DNA from: Phaeosphaeria sp. MPI-PUGE-AT-0046c
Lineage: Eukaryota > Ascomycota > Dothideomycetes > Pleosporales > Phaeosphaeriaceae
DNA: 64,000 bases
Direction of reading: 5' to 3'
Assembly (NCBI GenBank): GCA_020747045.1
Contig: JAGTJN010000014.1
Span: 1-64,000 of the forward strand
Shown: positions 45,537 through 57,744 of the stretch, piece after piece
Numbering within the stretch: position 1 is the first letter of the stretch
How the letters are laid out: every line of letters begins with the position of its first letter
Notes under the pieces: model-generated
Told to the model about the DNA's origin: nothing
Seen by the model: only the letters and a program-made list of their open reading frames with translations
The model's database searches: none
Position numbers and translations under genes: made by a program

Positions 45537-47271
45537 ATGCCACGCTCTATCCAAAGCATTCGACGAGGTACGTCAACACATCGAAACTGAAAAAACCCGG
45601 ACGGATGACCGACGTCATCAGGATGGATCCTACTGCCCCTCGGCAGGCAGACTTTGCGCCTCCGTGGGTCACCTATCCTCAACCAGCTACCTTTGCGAGA
45701 TGGCGGTGATAGTTTGGGACGTAAAGGACCCCTGCGCAATGGAGAGAAGGCACAAGAGCGAAGCAAATTCGCCCGAAGCGTCCTCGAAGGCAGCACCGTA
45801 GCACTCATATCGCTCCTCGGCCTCGGTCTCGGCGGCTACGCATACAGCCTTTTCTACAAACGCACGGTGCGAAGCAAGATTGAAAATGCCTTCGCGACAG
45901 GCTATAGTTCTCAGGAGCGGGTCGCCATGGGGCGCATCGCCTATGGTTTGCAGCCTGAGCAGATGCAGGAGGTTGTAGATAAAGAGTATTGGGTGCCGCG
46001 AGCAGAGCAAGCTGAGATCAACGCCATTGTTAGCGGCAAGACGCGGGGCCGGTACCACCTCATCATTGGTGAGCGGGGCACAGGCAAGCGGGCTCTGCTG
46101 CTAGAGGCTATGCGCTCAGTCAACGGCGATGGAGTCGCTATGCTCGAAGCGCACAATGATCTGGAAGTGTTCCGGACGCGGCTTGGCAAGGCCATCGATT
46201 ACGAGTTCCACGAGGACTACATTGGTGGCTTGTTCAGCATTAGAGGACCGAGGGATAGCACGCCGCTGCTTGACATCGAACGCGCTCTAAATCAGTTGGA
46301 AAAGGTGGCTTTGCGGATGAGGAAGAGCCGCAGTAAACCACTGCTTATGATCATCAACAACATCCACTTCCTGAAGCCGGACGAAGGAGGTCAACATCTT
46401 CTCGACATCCTGCAACAGCGAGCCGAGATATGGGCTAGTAATGAGCTGGTGACTGTTGTCTTCACTTCGGATGAGCACTGGACTCTTGAGCGGCTAATCC
46501 CTCATGCGACGAACATGAACGTGATGAACATTCGCGATTGTGGCAAAGATGTAGTGACAAGTGCGCTCAAGCGCTATCGCGCACGTTTCCACAACGAAGA
46601 CGTGCCGCAAAGTATATTGGATGAGGTCTTTGCTCAAGTTGGCGGCCGTCTAATCTTCCTCAACCAGGTCTCCAAGTCACGCGATATGCTCGACACATGC
46701 AAGCAGATCAATCGTCGTGAGAAGTCGTGGTTCTTAAACCAGTGTTGGATCTTAGGCGACACGATGGATGACGACGTCGAAGAGCAGCAGAAGTTTTGCG
46801 TACGTGTCCATATACAGCCCAGCATCGACGAGCAGGAAACTGAACCTGCACAAGACGCATTGAACTAACACCCCACCCCAGGCCGCAGCCATAATCCTCG
46901 CCCGCGCCCTCGTCCATCGCGAACTCCACCCCTCAAGCACCTCACTCGCCCCTGCCCAATTCACACTCCCCGAAATCCCACTCCACGAGTCTAGGCAAAT
47001 CATCACGCGCGCCGACTTCATCCACCCTTTTGACCACATCAACATTATCCACATTGACGCCAACGGCATGGTGCGTGCCGACAGCGTGCCCATGCAGAAT
47101 GCCTTCCGCGACATCGTGAGCGACCCTGGCTTCGAGGACCATTTGAAGAAGACGCTGGATCGGCTGGATGAGTTGGAGAGCTTGGCGAGGACGAGGGAGG
47201 TCAGTCAGCGCGCGGCGCCGGGGAGGAGTGGGGGGGAGGTGCCGGTCGTGGAGTATTGTGCGAAGATCTAG
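45537..47271 (+). CDS. Mitochondrial membrane AAA-type P-loop ATPase, fungal family
   Basis: Model: 45537-45567, 45622-46799, 46882-47271; 532 residues. A ten-codon first exon gives a strongly basic, amphipathic N-terminus (MPRSIQSIRRGWILLPLGRQTLRLRG) typical of a mitochondrial presequence. One membrane helix (residues about 66-88) is followed by Walker A (IIGERGTGKRALL, residues 158-170). The Walker B position reads LLMIINNIHF: two Asn (256-257) replace the usual Asp-Glu. The sensor-like VVFTSDEHW and the C-terminal part fit the fungal AAA proteins with a winged-helix C-terminus. The exact role in mitochondria is unknown. Intron 2 has a CTAAC branch site. The first exon was chosen because it restores the presequence and frame. 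Confidence 0.8.
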
Positions 47272-47444
47272 TGTGGAGAATGTGTGTGTCTATGGGGAGA
47301 TTGGATCTTACTAATTCCATTCGATGTTACGGACTTCGAATCAGCAAGATCGAATCTTTATTCACTATCGAGAGTTACAGGTACAACCGCCTATCTCAAT
47401 CATGCCCATAATTCCCTGTCATATGTCTCCTCTTCTTGCTTTTC

Positions 47445-47726
47445 CTACTTGCGTCCAACACTCCTCCCAGCAAGCCCCAATTCGTTGACCCTGTCGATTG
47501 CTGTCTGGATACCACGGCTACGAGCGCTCATCTGGTTTGTTGTGTTCTCGTGCATCAAGTGCTCGTCCTGGCGTCCGTCGAGGAATCGTTGCATGCTATA
47601 CGAAAGCTGGTTCTCGGCTGGTTTAGAACTGTCCATCAATTAGCACGTTTCTGCTCAGCCATTTATTTTCATCACTTACCCCTCGCCCGTGTCCGAAGTT
47701 GTTGGTTTGTGGTTTGCGTCCGCCAT
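47445..47726 (-). CDS. Small conserved-looking protein (76 residues)
   Basis: Model: complement(47445-47628, 47680-47726); one 51-base intron with a GTAAGT donor and CTAAT branch; phases close to one stop. The polar protein starts MADANHKPTTSDTGEG and contains LSYSMQRFLDGRQDEHL, NQMSARSRGIQTAIDRV, and the C-terminal NELGLAGRSVGRK. There is no Cys and no membrane segment; the middle is predicted helical. The gene is too short for simple ORF scanning and is supported by its splice sites and even composition. I do not recognise the family. It converges on the AAA-ATPase gene, with 173 bases between the stop codons. Confidence 0.6.
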
Positions 47727-48302
47727 CTCGAGGTCGAGGTTCTTCAGTGCGAGTCGATGCGAACATAACAATGTACATGGAATGAATAGGCAAGGGTTTT
47801 GGGTTTGCACGCAGTACTATGGATTGCTGTCTTCGATACTTTGTGCTTCATCATCGTTGCTGTACTCTTATCACTTTATACATATTCCATCGAACGGGTA
47901 GACGCAGTCCTCCGCACAATTTCCTCGTCCTCGCATATTTGCAACTTCTATTTTTCAGTTCTCAAATCTCGACAACAACAGTTTCCAAAGTCAAAATCTG
48001 TCAAACTTGTTGTTTTCAACTTCAAATCTGTCGACCGCACATTTGTGCTGTTCAGCATGCACGCCACAAGGCTGAGGGGTGGGGGCCAGGTCTCGTCATT
48101 GGCCAAAGTCATGCAGGACGACTCGAGCACAGCCACAGCGTTCGCAAACTTGTGCTGTCGCTGACTTTTGTTCATAACCCAGCCTGTCGGCGCACTCACC
48201 GGTCAAGTGAACCAAGTGCTGTCTTTGTGCTCTGCGGGACGTTCTTCTTTCCTCAACACCAGGCAATCTGCCGTTGTACTACCCACTCACGGGATATATG
48301 CA
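47727..48302. other. Spacer between the small gene and the zinc-finger gene
   Basis: 576 bases with T/C-rich stretches; probable divergent promoter region for both neighbours. Nothing else seen. Confidence 0.45.
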
Positions 48303-51300
48303 ATGGAGACTACGTCATCAAATACGTCTTACCAGGCACACGTCGAGGACTACTTTAGCTCTGGAGATGAAAGTAAACCTGAGATTCAAAGCAATCGTGT
48401 CCAACCAAATGTCACCACCAAACGAGAACCTGTGGGCGGGTCACCTGCAAAGTCATCCGAGCCAGCCGTCACGGATCTGCGATCGGACTCTGGATACTCG
48501 AGCTTTACCGCTCAGACAGCGTCCAGTGCAGATTCAGCGCCAAGTTTCTCACCCGCACCTGTCTCGGTATCGAAAAGTCCGAATACCAACAGTTAGTGCT
48601 CGAATTTGGACCATCAAACTTTACATCTGGCTAATCAAGTTAATAGGTCGAACATATCGCAACAAGTACAATTCCAAACGCGATTACGAAGAGATTGTAG
48701 AAAGGCCTCGCAGGCCAAAAAGAAGACCCACTTTGGATCATCCGGTCGAACTGCGACCTGCAACAACCACTCGCAGGCCCACCACTACTCGCAGGCCCAC
48801 CGTTACAAGTGAAGACAGGAGAGACTCCGAGTGTAGGGATCCAACTTGTGTTACTTGTGGTCCGAATGCCAGACCGCAACGTACGCGAAGGCCATCCACG
48901 GGCAGCCGTGATTCAGGCACAGTCATCTCTACCCGCAGCGGGCGCTCCAGCTCGGTTTCGCGCCCAGCGATACACACTGCCCAGGGTCCGTTGCCCCTTT
49001 GGAATCCAGGCGAATCTCCAACGGTATACATGCATCCGCCGATATCACCAAGCTCCCACCACCAAATCTACTATGCGCGTCCGCAACAGTCTTTCCCACA
49101 GTATAATCCTTACGGATATCCCGGATCCATCATGCCGCCACCAACTCACCCAAGCATGTATCAAAGTTCCTATGGACGGCCGCCAGGATATCCCACGCCA
49201 GACCCGTCACCACAGAATCATTCATCGAGAGATCGATCCCCAGCTCAAGCGTCGTATGCTGGATCTCAGGGATCCGAGAGACGACGGAAGTTCTCACCTA
49301 GGAGAATCCCGGTCACCGTGCACACTAGACAACCCGAGGTTTTCCAAAGGCACGTCACCGGCCCTGAAGGTGATGAGTACTCGGGCTCTGAGTGGTCTGT
49401 GACTGGAGAGGTGGGCGAGGACGAAGAGGAAAAGGAAAAGGAAGAAGAGACACATCTTGCTCGTGGGAGAAGAATCATTATCGAGCAACAACCACGGGAG
49501 GCTGCGGAACACTTTGCGAATCGTCGACGAAGACGTTCGAAAAGCAGAACTAGTGTCAATTCATCGACGTCTGGGTTGTCGGGGACAGGGAAACAAACGA
49601 AAGAGGAGAAGACTCTCGACCACGGGAGAAGAAAAGTTGCGTTTGCACAACGCCCAGCCCGACACAGACGTCTTTCGATAACTCCTTCTAAGGATCCTTG
49701 GCTCAATGCTCCCAACCGCGCCACAACGAGACCATTTGGTGAAACAAGGGATGGTAGTCAGGTGTCTCAGTACGATCATACTAAAAGCCAAGTAAGGACA
49801 GTGGATGCCATCATGGCAGATAGGTACGAGAAACACGAGCTTGATGAAGAAGAGATGAAGGTCAGGGAGGAAAAAAGACAAAAGGGTCGCCTCGACATAG
49901 CGCTAGAAATCGCGGCCGAAATCGAGGCAAAAGCCGATGCCGAGCTGGCGTCGGACCCTGCAGAAGTTATCCCGATTCTCGTGGTTGCGTCTTCATCTCC
50001 GCCTATATCTGCCATGAGATCCAAGTTACTATCTCTGGAAGAACTAGGCTTTACCACTGATTCGCAAAACTCCACGCATGCGAATGCCTCTGTCAAAGCA
50101 GGGGCAGCTAACCCAAACACGAGGCCTCGAAACACCGGGAAGCTTTCCATACGGCCAGACACCGAACAAGATTCTGCCTCTCGACAGAATGAGGAACCCA
50201 TATCCTTGGAAGATGCCATGGAAGCAATCACACTTTCGCCGGACGTGGATGCAAAGCAAATGCGGCAAACCTCTGCTCCTAGCGACTCTGGTGCTGCTCG
50301 AAGTCCTCCTGATGTTAATCACAGCATGATAACCGCAAAAGAAGGGCAAGAAAGTCTCGATTCTGTCGTGGAAAGCGACCAGCAAAGTGAGGATATTTCT
50401 CAAAGATGCGAAGTCCACGTAGATGATGCACTCAACTCTGCTATGAGCGTTGTCAAGAACCTTCTGCTGCGAGAACTACTAGACGGCGCTTTAGCCGATG
50501 CCACTGATGCCTCTGATGGAACAACGGCTTCAACTGCCGGTAGCACTGGCAATTCCACTGCCTCAAGTCTTGCTTCGTCGAGTGTGGCCTCTCAGACACC
50601 TACAAAGGCTAAGAGAACGCGAGAGAATGGACGGAATCCTGGTGATGGCGACGGCGACGGGGATGATTCTGATGAGGGTGACCGGCCGAAGAAGAAACCA
50701 GGTCGAGGTTTCGCCGATCGTTTTCCCCAGCGTCGACTAAAATGTCCTTTCTACCAACGACAGCCAGACAAGTTCAACAAAGCAGCATGTAGAGGTACAG
50801 GTTTCGTTGATATGGCGAAGCTAAAAGACCACATTAAGCGCGTACATACTCAACCACTACGCTGTCCACGGTGTTGGCGGGAAATGGAGTCCGACGAAGC
50901 ATACTCCGAGCATTTGCAACAAGTCAATATCTGTGGAATAAGATCGGAACCGCAGGAAGATCGTATCCGTCCGCAAGTTCTCAAGCGACTTGACTTCAAG
51001 AAGGCACCCTATTCGAATGCACGTAATGTCGAGGAGAAATGGAAAATGATGTTCAGGACACTGTTCCCAGATGACAATAGTATACCATCACCATGTACGT
51101 GTTATTTTCTTGGAAAATGATTATATTTTGCTAACCAGTTTAGACGAACAACAAGGCATGAGTCCACAGCTAGAGCGGGCTCTATACGAGGCTCTTGACG
51201 AAGAACTCACCCGCGAACTGGCACTCGTCATCGAACCTATTATGACAAGAATCAAAGGATGCATACCTGCCATAATCGAAAGATGTCGAGAGAAGCTTGG

Positions 51301-52015
51301 GAGTTCTGGAGCATCGTCAGATGAAGAAGTCATCTTCACTCCGTCGGCTACATCATCCGTCACTAGTAGCGGCAAGAGCGGGCATAGAAGCGCATCTAGG
51401 CGAGACAGCCCACGAAGCAGCTCCGCCACGTCTCCATCCCCGAAAGGCGCCAATAATGACCTGCCAGTTCCAACGACAATAGTAATCGGAGAGCAGACTA
51501 GTCCGATTCACCCTGCAGTAGCCTCCGCATACCATGAGCCCCAATTCGATCAACAAATGGTTATGCCACAAGGAATCACAACAGCTGACAGTTTTGATAC
51601 CCTCAATATTGACAACGCGGGCTACACTCATCATAGCCCTGTTACGAACATGCTTAGCAATGCCCTCGAACCAGCTCAGATCTCAAACCCCGGACCGGGC
51701 TTTACATATCCGCCGGAAGAACATCATCCTAGCTTCGGACTCGATCCGACATATGCACTAGCATCGAGCTCGCAAGACACAACCCTCCAACTAAACAGAC
51801 AAATGGGCCATTCGCCACAACAAGCATCGTACTGCTCACCAGACCATCAACAACCGAATTGGCCACAAAATGAGATGGGCTGGGGCTATCCAACCTTAAT
51901 GCAAGCAAAGGCGTGTGGCAAACACCCAGAAGCTGCCTCGGCCCACGGCGCGTTGGATTTTGTGGATTGGGAATCCATTGAGAAGGCTTTTGGCACGGAC
52001 GACAATCATTTTTGA
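48303..52015 (+). CDS. Large C2H2-like zinc-finger protein, fungal type
   Basis: Model: 48303-48591, 48647-51094, 51144-52015; 1202 residues; introns of 55 and 49 bases. The zinc region (about residues 785-840) reads LKCPFYQRQPDKF ... CRGTGF ... KLKDHIKRVHTQPLRCPRCWREMES ... EHL, a fungal pattern with two adjacent Cys/His sites used by many ascomycete hypothetical proteins. It is followed by FPDD and a helical segment (QLERALYEALDEELTRE). N-terminal and C-terminal parts are Ser/Pro/Arg rich and look disordered, with a short RRPTTT tandem near 48769-48804. Role as a transcription regulator is inferred only. The start ATG at 48303 opens the first exon; the long second exon also has unrelated frames upstream that are not coding. 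Confidence 0.8.
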
Positions 52016-52208
52016 GTATGATACAGCAGATAGATCACTTGAATCCTCTTCCGGAGCGCCAGTGCTGAAATTTGATATTCTTTAAAGAGTTCATTATCGT
52101 GTGTTCTGTGATTGCAACTGTTCTGGATCTTGATGACTGCTATGTGTGTTCCTACAAGTTGCGGTCTTAGTGCATTTGGGATATAATTAATATTAAAGTC
52201 TTCCTTCC
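52016..52208. other. AT-rich spacer
   Basis: Short spacer before the 5S-like repeat; no gene seen. Confidence 0.4.
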
Positions 52209-52594
52209 ACATACAACCATAGGAGGTTGAAAACACGTTGGTTTGTTCGATCAGCCAGATATCCAGGTACTTCTTACCGTTTGTTTCTTACAGTTTATGG
52301 TGACATACCATAGTCGGACGCCGTTAATCCGAGGTTCAACCGGACGCATGCAATCAATGCAGCTGTGCCACCCTTCCTTCTAGACTCTAGACTGTTTACA
52401 GCTCCTGGCAGTTATGAAAGCAATAAGGCGTCCACAATTCTGCGCCCGCTCATGTGCCTATACCGCAATCCCCAATGCGCACTCCTCTCTCATGGCTGCA
52501 AATTAGGACTTAGCAACTCACTCATCGCCCTATCCAACTGCCACGAATGCACTGCAGTGAACTTCAGCTACAACCGCGCATCAGAAGATAGGCT
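52209..52594 (+). repeat. 5S-rRNA-headed repeat, copy A (degenerate)
   Basis: The first ~50 bases (ACATACAACCATAGGAGG-TTGAAAAC ... TTCGATCAGCC) closely follow the 5' half of the 5S rRNA gene at 57745-57863. The remainder does not match 5S but aligns with copy B (56055-56454) to its end, e.g. CTGTGCCA, GACTGTTTACAGCT, and ACTCATCGCCCTATC. The copy is AT-enriched with C-to-T-type differences. A 5S head joined to an unrelated conserved tail resembles 5S pseudogenes described in Aspergillus nidulans and 5S-derived SINEs elsewhere. Confidence 0.7.
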
Positions 52595-53079
52595 GGAAAC
52601 ATAGTATACATTCTATTTCCACTGGCGACCTGTCAGAGCGTGCAAAGGATTCAGAAGTCGCGATTTCTCTTCCTACACACGCTGACTTTAGCTGCAAAAT
52701 TCTAGACTACTCTACTAGCAGTGTTACGATATTACTAATAGGTAGTTTATCCCTAAGCTATAAGTCTAGCAAACAGAAGTTTGTAGTCTTAGGTTAACTT
52801 ACATGAATAACACTTATAAAGCTAATAGGTAAGACACTCTTTCCATATAATCTCTAGACAGTAACTATAGTGTTACTTTCATCAATTCTTTACTGTTTAA
52901 TCGAAAGAAATATATCGCGTTGGAACTGTTCATTTTGAAATGGTTGTATAATGTGTTCTCAAGTGACTGACCTATCATTCTAGTAGCTGCAGAATGTCTG
53001 GATTCACTATTATCCTCGGCTGATTCAGCAACAGATTAGAGACATTTGCAGCTTGACATCGACACCTGCTTGTATATTC
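52595..53079. other. AT-rich, TA-dinucleotide-rich spacer
   Basis: 485 bases, strongly AT and TA rich, no open frame worth calling; looks RIP-affected. Confidence 0.5.
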
Positions 53080-55609
53080 TCAGAATAGCCAGAACCTCTC
53101 ATCGATCGGCTGGACGCGATCTAACAGGATGTCGTTCCAAGTCTTTATATCAGCCCCCTCGTTCATGACCTTGAGTAACCCAACTCGCTTGTAGCAATTG
53201 GATTTGCCATTGACAGGAGGAATTCGGATCAACAAGAGCATCGCATCTAATGCTCTTTGGAGGCTCTCTTTATGCACCACAGGCAGAAAGTAGGCTTGCG
53301 CAAGTCGACAATAAGGAGGCTTGGTACTGACACAATTGTGGAACTGCACTTCACTCATGGCTTCCTTTCGAAGATGGGCGTCAAGGAAGACTTCGACCGC
53401 GGCGTTGTCGGCATCGAGCTCCTCGATATCTGTCGTGCAAAACAATTCGTTCTTGTGCCGTTTGACGTGTAAGTCCCACGTCAAAAATCGAGTGTTGCCT
53501 TCTCGATCAAACTTTGCTCTTCCGCAAATGGTACGCATGTACCACGGGAACAGAGTAGCCTCTATCTCCAAGTATGCAGGATCTTTAGTGTCTAATTCTC
53601 CGAATGGATTGGCTTCCTCTTTGACCACCCAGTGTTTGACTTTGATCTTACTTTCCAGCATTCTGTCGCTGATTTCCCATGCGCCCTTATCCCTCTCGAT
53701 ATGTGTGATCGGCTGGGGCATCTTTATTGAGGACCAGGACCAAGACGGACATGTTGAATCAAGGGGTCGGTCAAGCTTCACCCTTAGTATCTCGCCTTTT
53801 CGATCGTCTGGTCCTCGTTTGCGACGATCTGTCCTAACATGCCATAGCAAATCCGTATCAAAAGAGTGCTCCCACAAGCCTGCAATATATGTTAATTCCA
53901 AGCTCGACGCCAGGGCCTGTGCACATCCTGCCATCGCAGGTAGAACATCAGAGTTTACACTGAGATTGAGCTCCATGTAGTTGTGCACGATCATTTTCCA
54001 ATACTCCAATGCATGACCCCTCTCCACCCCGGCATTCGAACCCAGTAATCGCCGCTGTTGCGTGAAATTGATATGTCGTATCGCATTTGCACTTTTTCGG
54101 GCTGGATGTGGCGCGATGTTTGACTCGCATTCGCACAGCGCAGACTCGAGACACTCGAATGCAAACTCGCCGTAGTTGCAATTCAGGAACCGTGTTGAGA
54201 GAATACGCTCCTGGAACACCCAGCCCCGTGCTATAAGCGGATAGCGTGAAAGTAGTTCGTCTCGCGACATGCATTGACCTTTGCCATCGAGGATGCGTGC
54301 GCCGACGAAATAAGTTTGAGTAGAGGTGCCGGGAGAACAAGACGGGGTGAGGAGCATACAAATATCTGGCCACTCCGTGTGCATGAAGCACCCACCAGAA
54401 GAAGTATCGGAGGAAATGGCACCTATCGTTAAGATAGAGTTTTGATATATTGAACCCATCTTTGCCATTTCTTTGACGAGATCCGCAGTGTCATCGCCTT
54501 CGTATCTTGGTTGAATAGTGCAGATCGAATCGATCCAGAGGTATTGAATACCGAGGCTTCCCGCAATGTGCATTGCGTCAGTGAATTTCTTAGGAAGTAG
54601 ATCTGTGTTCATAAATTTCATGTTGTCGGCTACATTGTCTGTCGTCGTTTTGGTTGCCTTAACGAGATCATCCCATCTATGGCTTAGACAGGCATATTGG
54701 TAGGATATTCCAGGTTGTGTCTCGATTAGTCTTATTGCACCACCATTCTGATGGGAGAGATGTGTGAGGTCGAGGAGACGACCGGGACGGTTGGTATCGT
54801 TCATGCCGGCATTTCGCTGGGAGCAAGTTTTATGGTTGTCATAACAGTTCTGCATCCAGTTTCTTAGACGCTCAAGAGATTTTTCCTGTCCAAGGAGGAG
54901 TTGAGATGGCCGGATCCGTTTAAATCAAAGGCCCAGGTCTGCTGACGATTAGAATATGGGGTCTACGGGGTGTGTCACTGACCTGGGGTTGGAACAAGCG
55001 GGCACTAGCTACTACTTCCACAACGCGATCTCCATGTTCGTCGACGCCAGGTTGACCGTAACTAAACTCAAAATCCTGAGAGACGCCATATTCGTAAATA
55101 TCAGGAAGCTCCAATTTATCAGAAAAGAATACCTCCAAGAATGTATCCTTGAAAATACCGCATGATCCGCAACCTTGCTGAGCAGACTCCTTAAGCTTGC
55201 TCTTTGTAAACCATGAGTGGCGCGACTTTCCAAATTTCGTCAATCCAGCCTTCCTATGCTCACTGAGTTTCTTTCTGCTATGGTTGATAGTTGCAGCCTG
55301 CTGCTCGTTCTTGTTTCGAAGTTCAGCTTCTAACATTTGCTCTCCTTTGCAGTTCAGTAAACAGCCTAATGTACCGAATATATCTTGGAAATTGTTCGTG
55401 ACGGGGTTTGTAGCACGATTACATGCTTGGATATAAGAAATTGTATATTTGAGATCTAATTTCACAACTGACATTGTATGGGGTGGAAAGGTGTTGTGAG
55501 GGTCGTGCCCAACTTTCGAAGTGGGGCAAATTTGTTCGAGGCGGCCTGCTCGAATATGAATGTCGGTAAGGATGGCGACTGTTTGGGCAGGAATTGAAGT
55601 TATCACCAT
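53080..55609 (-). CDS. HET-domain (heterokaryon incompatibility) protein
   Basis: Model: complement(53080-54885, 54983-55609); 810 residues, one 97-base intron with a GTCAGT donor. The N-terminal exon ends in a Cys-containing LKESAQQGCGSCGIF stretch usual before HET domains. The second exon starts near EKSLERLRNWMQNC. The HET domain (from about residue 273) has YACLSHRWDD, then IQYLWIDSICTIQ and YQNSILTIGAISS, the conserved blocks of the family. The C-terminal region has RGWVFQERILSTRFL-like elements (ARGWVFQERILS) and CPSWSWSS. Such genes control recognition between strains and can trigger cell death on fusion of unlike hyphae. The start could also be the later ATG of MSVVKLDLKY, near 55474. 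Confidence 0.85.
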
Positions 55610-56054
55610 GCATGCATGCCAGTGTTTTCGAATGTCGGCTGATTAGCAGCTTCTTTTATGTTGAGATCAGATTTACAGAATCTGGGCCTTTGAGATAGCC
55701 TGCAAGGTCTACAACAGGTCGGCTGACAGCCGGCAGAAATAGAATAGCGTGTCTTGTTGGCGCTTCTTGACCTCCTCTCATCTTTGCTACGCCTTGTTAT
55801 ACTCAGCCCCCACTTCTCAAGGCTTTAATTCCCCATCTCTACTTCGCGTATCATGCGGAACAGGATACAAATATATGTAAACACCAAAGCAACCGTGGCA
55901 TCGGCTTCGCAGCACTAAGTTTTGTAGGATCCTTGCTGCCCAAAGTCTTAGTGGTGCGTTGTGATACCATATTCTACGATACCCTGTTCTACGCAACTAT
56001 GGCTGCGAAATGATCTTATAATCTGTATAGATGGTAACAAAATTCCTCTCCTGC
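55610..56054. other. Promoter side of HET gene, AT-rich
   Basis: Contains no gene I can support. Confidence 0.45.
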
Positions 56055-56454
56055 ACATAAGAGCATAGGACGTTGAAAATTTCACCTGTCCGATCAACCA
56101 ACCTCGAGGTACTGGTTAAAGGTTTTTGTTGCAGGTTACGGTAATCAGAAGTCGGTTGTCTGAGGTTGAATCAGGTGCTTGCAACCACTCCAACTGTGCC
56201 AACCTCCCTCTAAGATTCTATTGACAGCTTTTATTTGAAGCAACAAAGGTATAATCAGTATTTATACGCTTATGTGACCCCCTCTTGGGCGCCGCTTGCA
56301 CAGCAGAGCTACTGTGTAATTTGCGCTATACTTATCCTCCTCCTTCAAGCTACACATTGCTTCTTAGTAACTCGCTCATCGCCCTATCTCATCGTAACGA
56401 CAGCACCAAATCCTAACTGCAATCGCACATTACAGCATATATCAGAGATAAGGC
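56055..56454 (+). repeat. 5S-rRNA-headed repeat, copy B (degenerate)
   Basis: Direct-orientation relative of copy A. The head (ACATAAGAGCATAGGACGTTGAAAAT ... GTCCGATCAACC) resembles the 5' half of the 5S gene, including the exact CATAGGACGTTGAAAA. The ~350-base tail is related to copy A and unrelated to 5S. The two copies lie on either side of the HET gene, about 3.85 kb apart, in the same orientation. Confidence 0.7.
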
Positions 56455-56772
56455 ACATGTTTAACATTTGTTGGCGACGTGCAGCTCCAAGCCCGTTCAA
56501 AGGCGCTGTTGGGCTAGCGACAGGCGGGAGCTTTGCCCCGCACTAAGTTATGCCTCGGACAGTCTATCCTGATCAACGCAGTGATCATACATAGTAACCG
56601 AAGGTTGCCTGGACGTGCTAGTAATACCTACTTACAAAATTCTCCCGTATGGTCTACCTAGGTATGCTCTCAAGGCAATCTTAAAACCAGTCAACATCTC
56701 AGTAGACCTGACGCAGACATTCATTGATGCGGGGCCAGCTTTCTGATAGATAAACCGTGCGCACGTAGCACC
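56455..56772. other. Spacer upstream of the glyoxalase-fold gene
   Basis: Just over 300 bases; no gene or recognisable element. A promoter is assumed. Confidence 0.4.
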
Positions 56773-57147
56773 ATGGACATCGAGTTCAAGTCTATCGTCC
56801 CAATCCTCCGCGTTTTTGATATCGCCAAGGCTGACGAGTTCTACCTCGGATATCTTGGCTTCAAGGTCGACTGGGATCACCGATTTGACGAGAATGCGCC
56901 TTTGTATCGGCAAATCTCGAGAGGTGGCCTAGTCTTACACCTGAGCGAGCACCACGGCGACGGGAGTCCCGGCATCCACGTGCGCGTCACGATGAACGGA
57001 CTGACAGCCTATCATGGCGAGTTGCAAGCCAAAGCATATCGGTACATGAGACCGGGCATCGAGGAAGCTTCACCGTCCGGGGCTGTGGAGATGGCGGTTA
57101 TGGATCCGTTCAGCAATCGCATCACGTTCTGTCAGACAAAGAGGTAA
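56773..57147 (+). CDS. Glyoxalase/bleomycin-resistance superfamily protein, bacterial-like
   Basis: Intronless, 124 residues, a full single VOC (vicinal oxygen chelate) domain. Order: IVPILRVFDIAKADEFYLGYLGFKVDW (first beta-alpha-beta unit), then GGLVLHLSEHHGDGSPGIHVRV, YHGELQAKAY, and VMDPFSNRITFCQ, the expected hairpin and final strand. The length and the DPFSNRITF ending are those of bacterial glyoxalase-superfamily proteins rather than of fungal lactoylglutathione lyases. The gene is more GC-rich than its AT-rich flanks and sits between repeats, as expected for acquired DNA. Function could be antibiotic binding or metabolite handling; it cannot be read from sequence. Confidence 0.85.
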   Translation: MDIEFKSIVPILRVFDIAKADEFYLGYLGFKVDWDHRFDENAPLYRQISRGGLVLHLSEHHGDGSPGIHVRVTMNGLTAYHGELQAKAYRYMRPGIEEASPSGAVEMAVMDPFSNRITFCQTKR

Positions 57148-57744
57148 CACCATTCTAGAGTTTTCTGCAGGCGAGAGCTCAAATAGTGTAGTGTTGGAGA
57201 GACAGATTAGACTGTTCCCTGCGGCTGGAGGTGCAACGATCGGAGATAGTGGTAGGGCCTATTCTAAACGACAGATAAGACGTGGATATTTCCAAAGATC
57301 TAAATTCATCTCTTGATACCATAACAGTTTAGATCTAAACTCTGACACATGCTGTACATCAATAAGTCTAGTGTGCTTTCACTCCCTACTATCTCCTGCT
57401 GGAGAGTAAGAAAGAACGTTGACCATCTATTAGGTAAGACTTTGGTAGCTTTCAAAAATGCATGATAGCATTGATGCATGTGCCAACAGCAGGAGCACTA
57501 CAAAGCAACCCGTGTTAGGTGCATCCGGTCCTATATTTTTGTAATATACAGAATGTCAGAAGGCTAGTCTAGTACCTTAATGAGTCGCTCTATAGAATAT
57601 TACACAGGGGGCTTTAGTACCGGTAGAGATAGTTAAACTGAAGATAAAGGGGGGTCGGGGCCTCAAGAAGTGAGGACTAGTGTGTGTGGACTGTATCAGA
57701 AATATTTGACGAGTAGATAATTCTACAAATATAGCAGATTTTCC
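57148..57744. other. AT-rich spacer with an inverted repeat
   Basis: No gene. An inverted repeat (AGATCTAAA near 57298 and TTTAGATCT near 57332) could form a hairpin. The tract resembles that at 52595-53079 (both contain ATAGGTAAGAC or TTAGGTAAGAC-type motifs). Confidence 0.45.
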
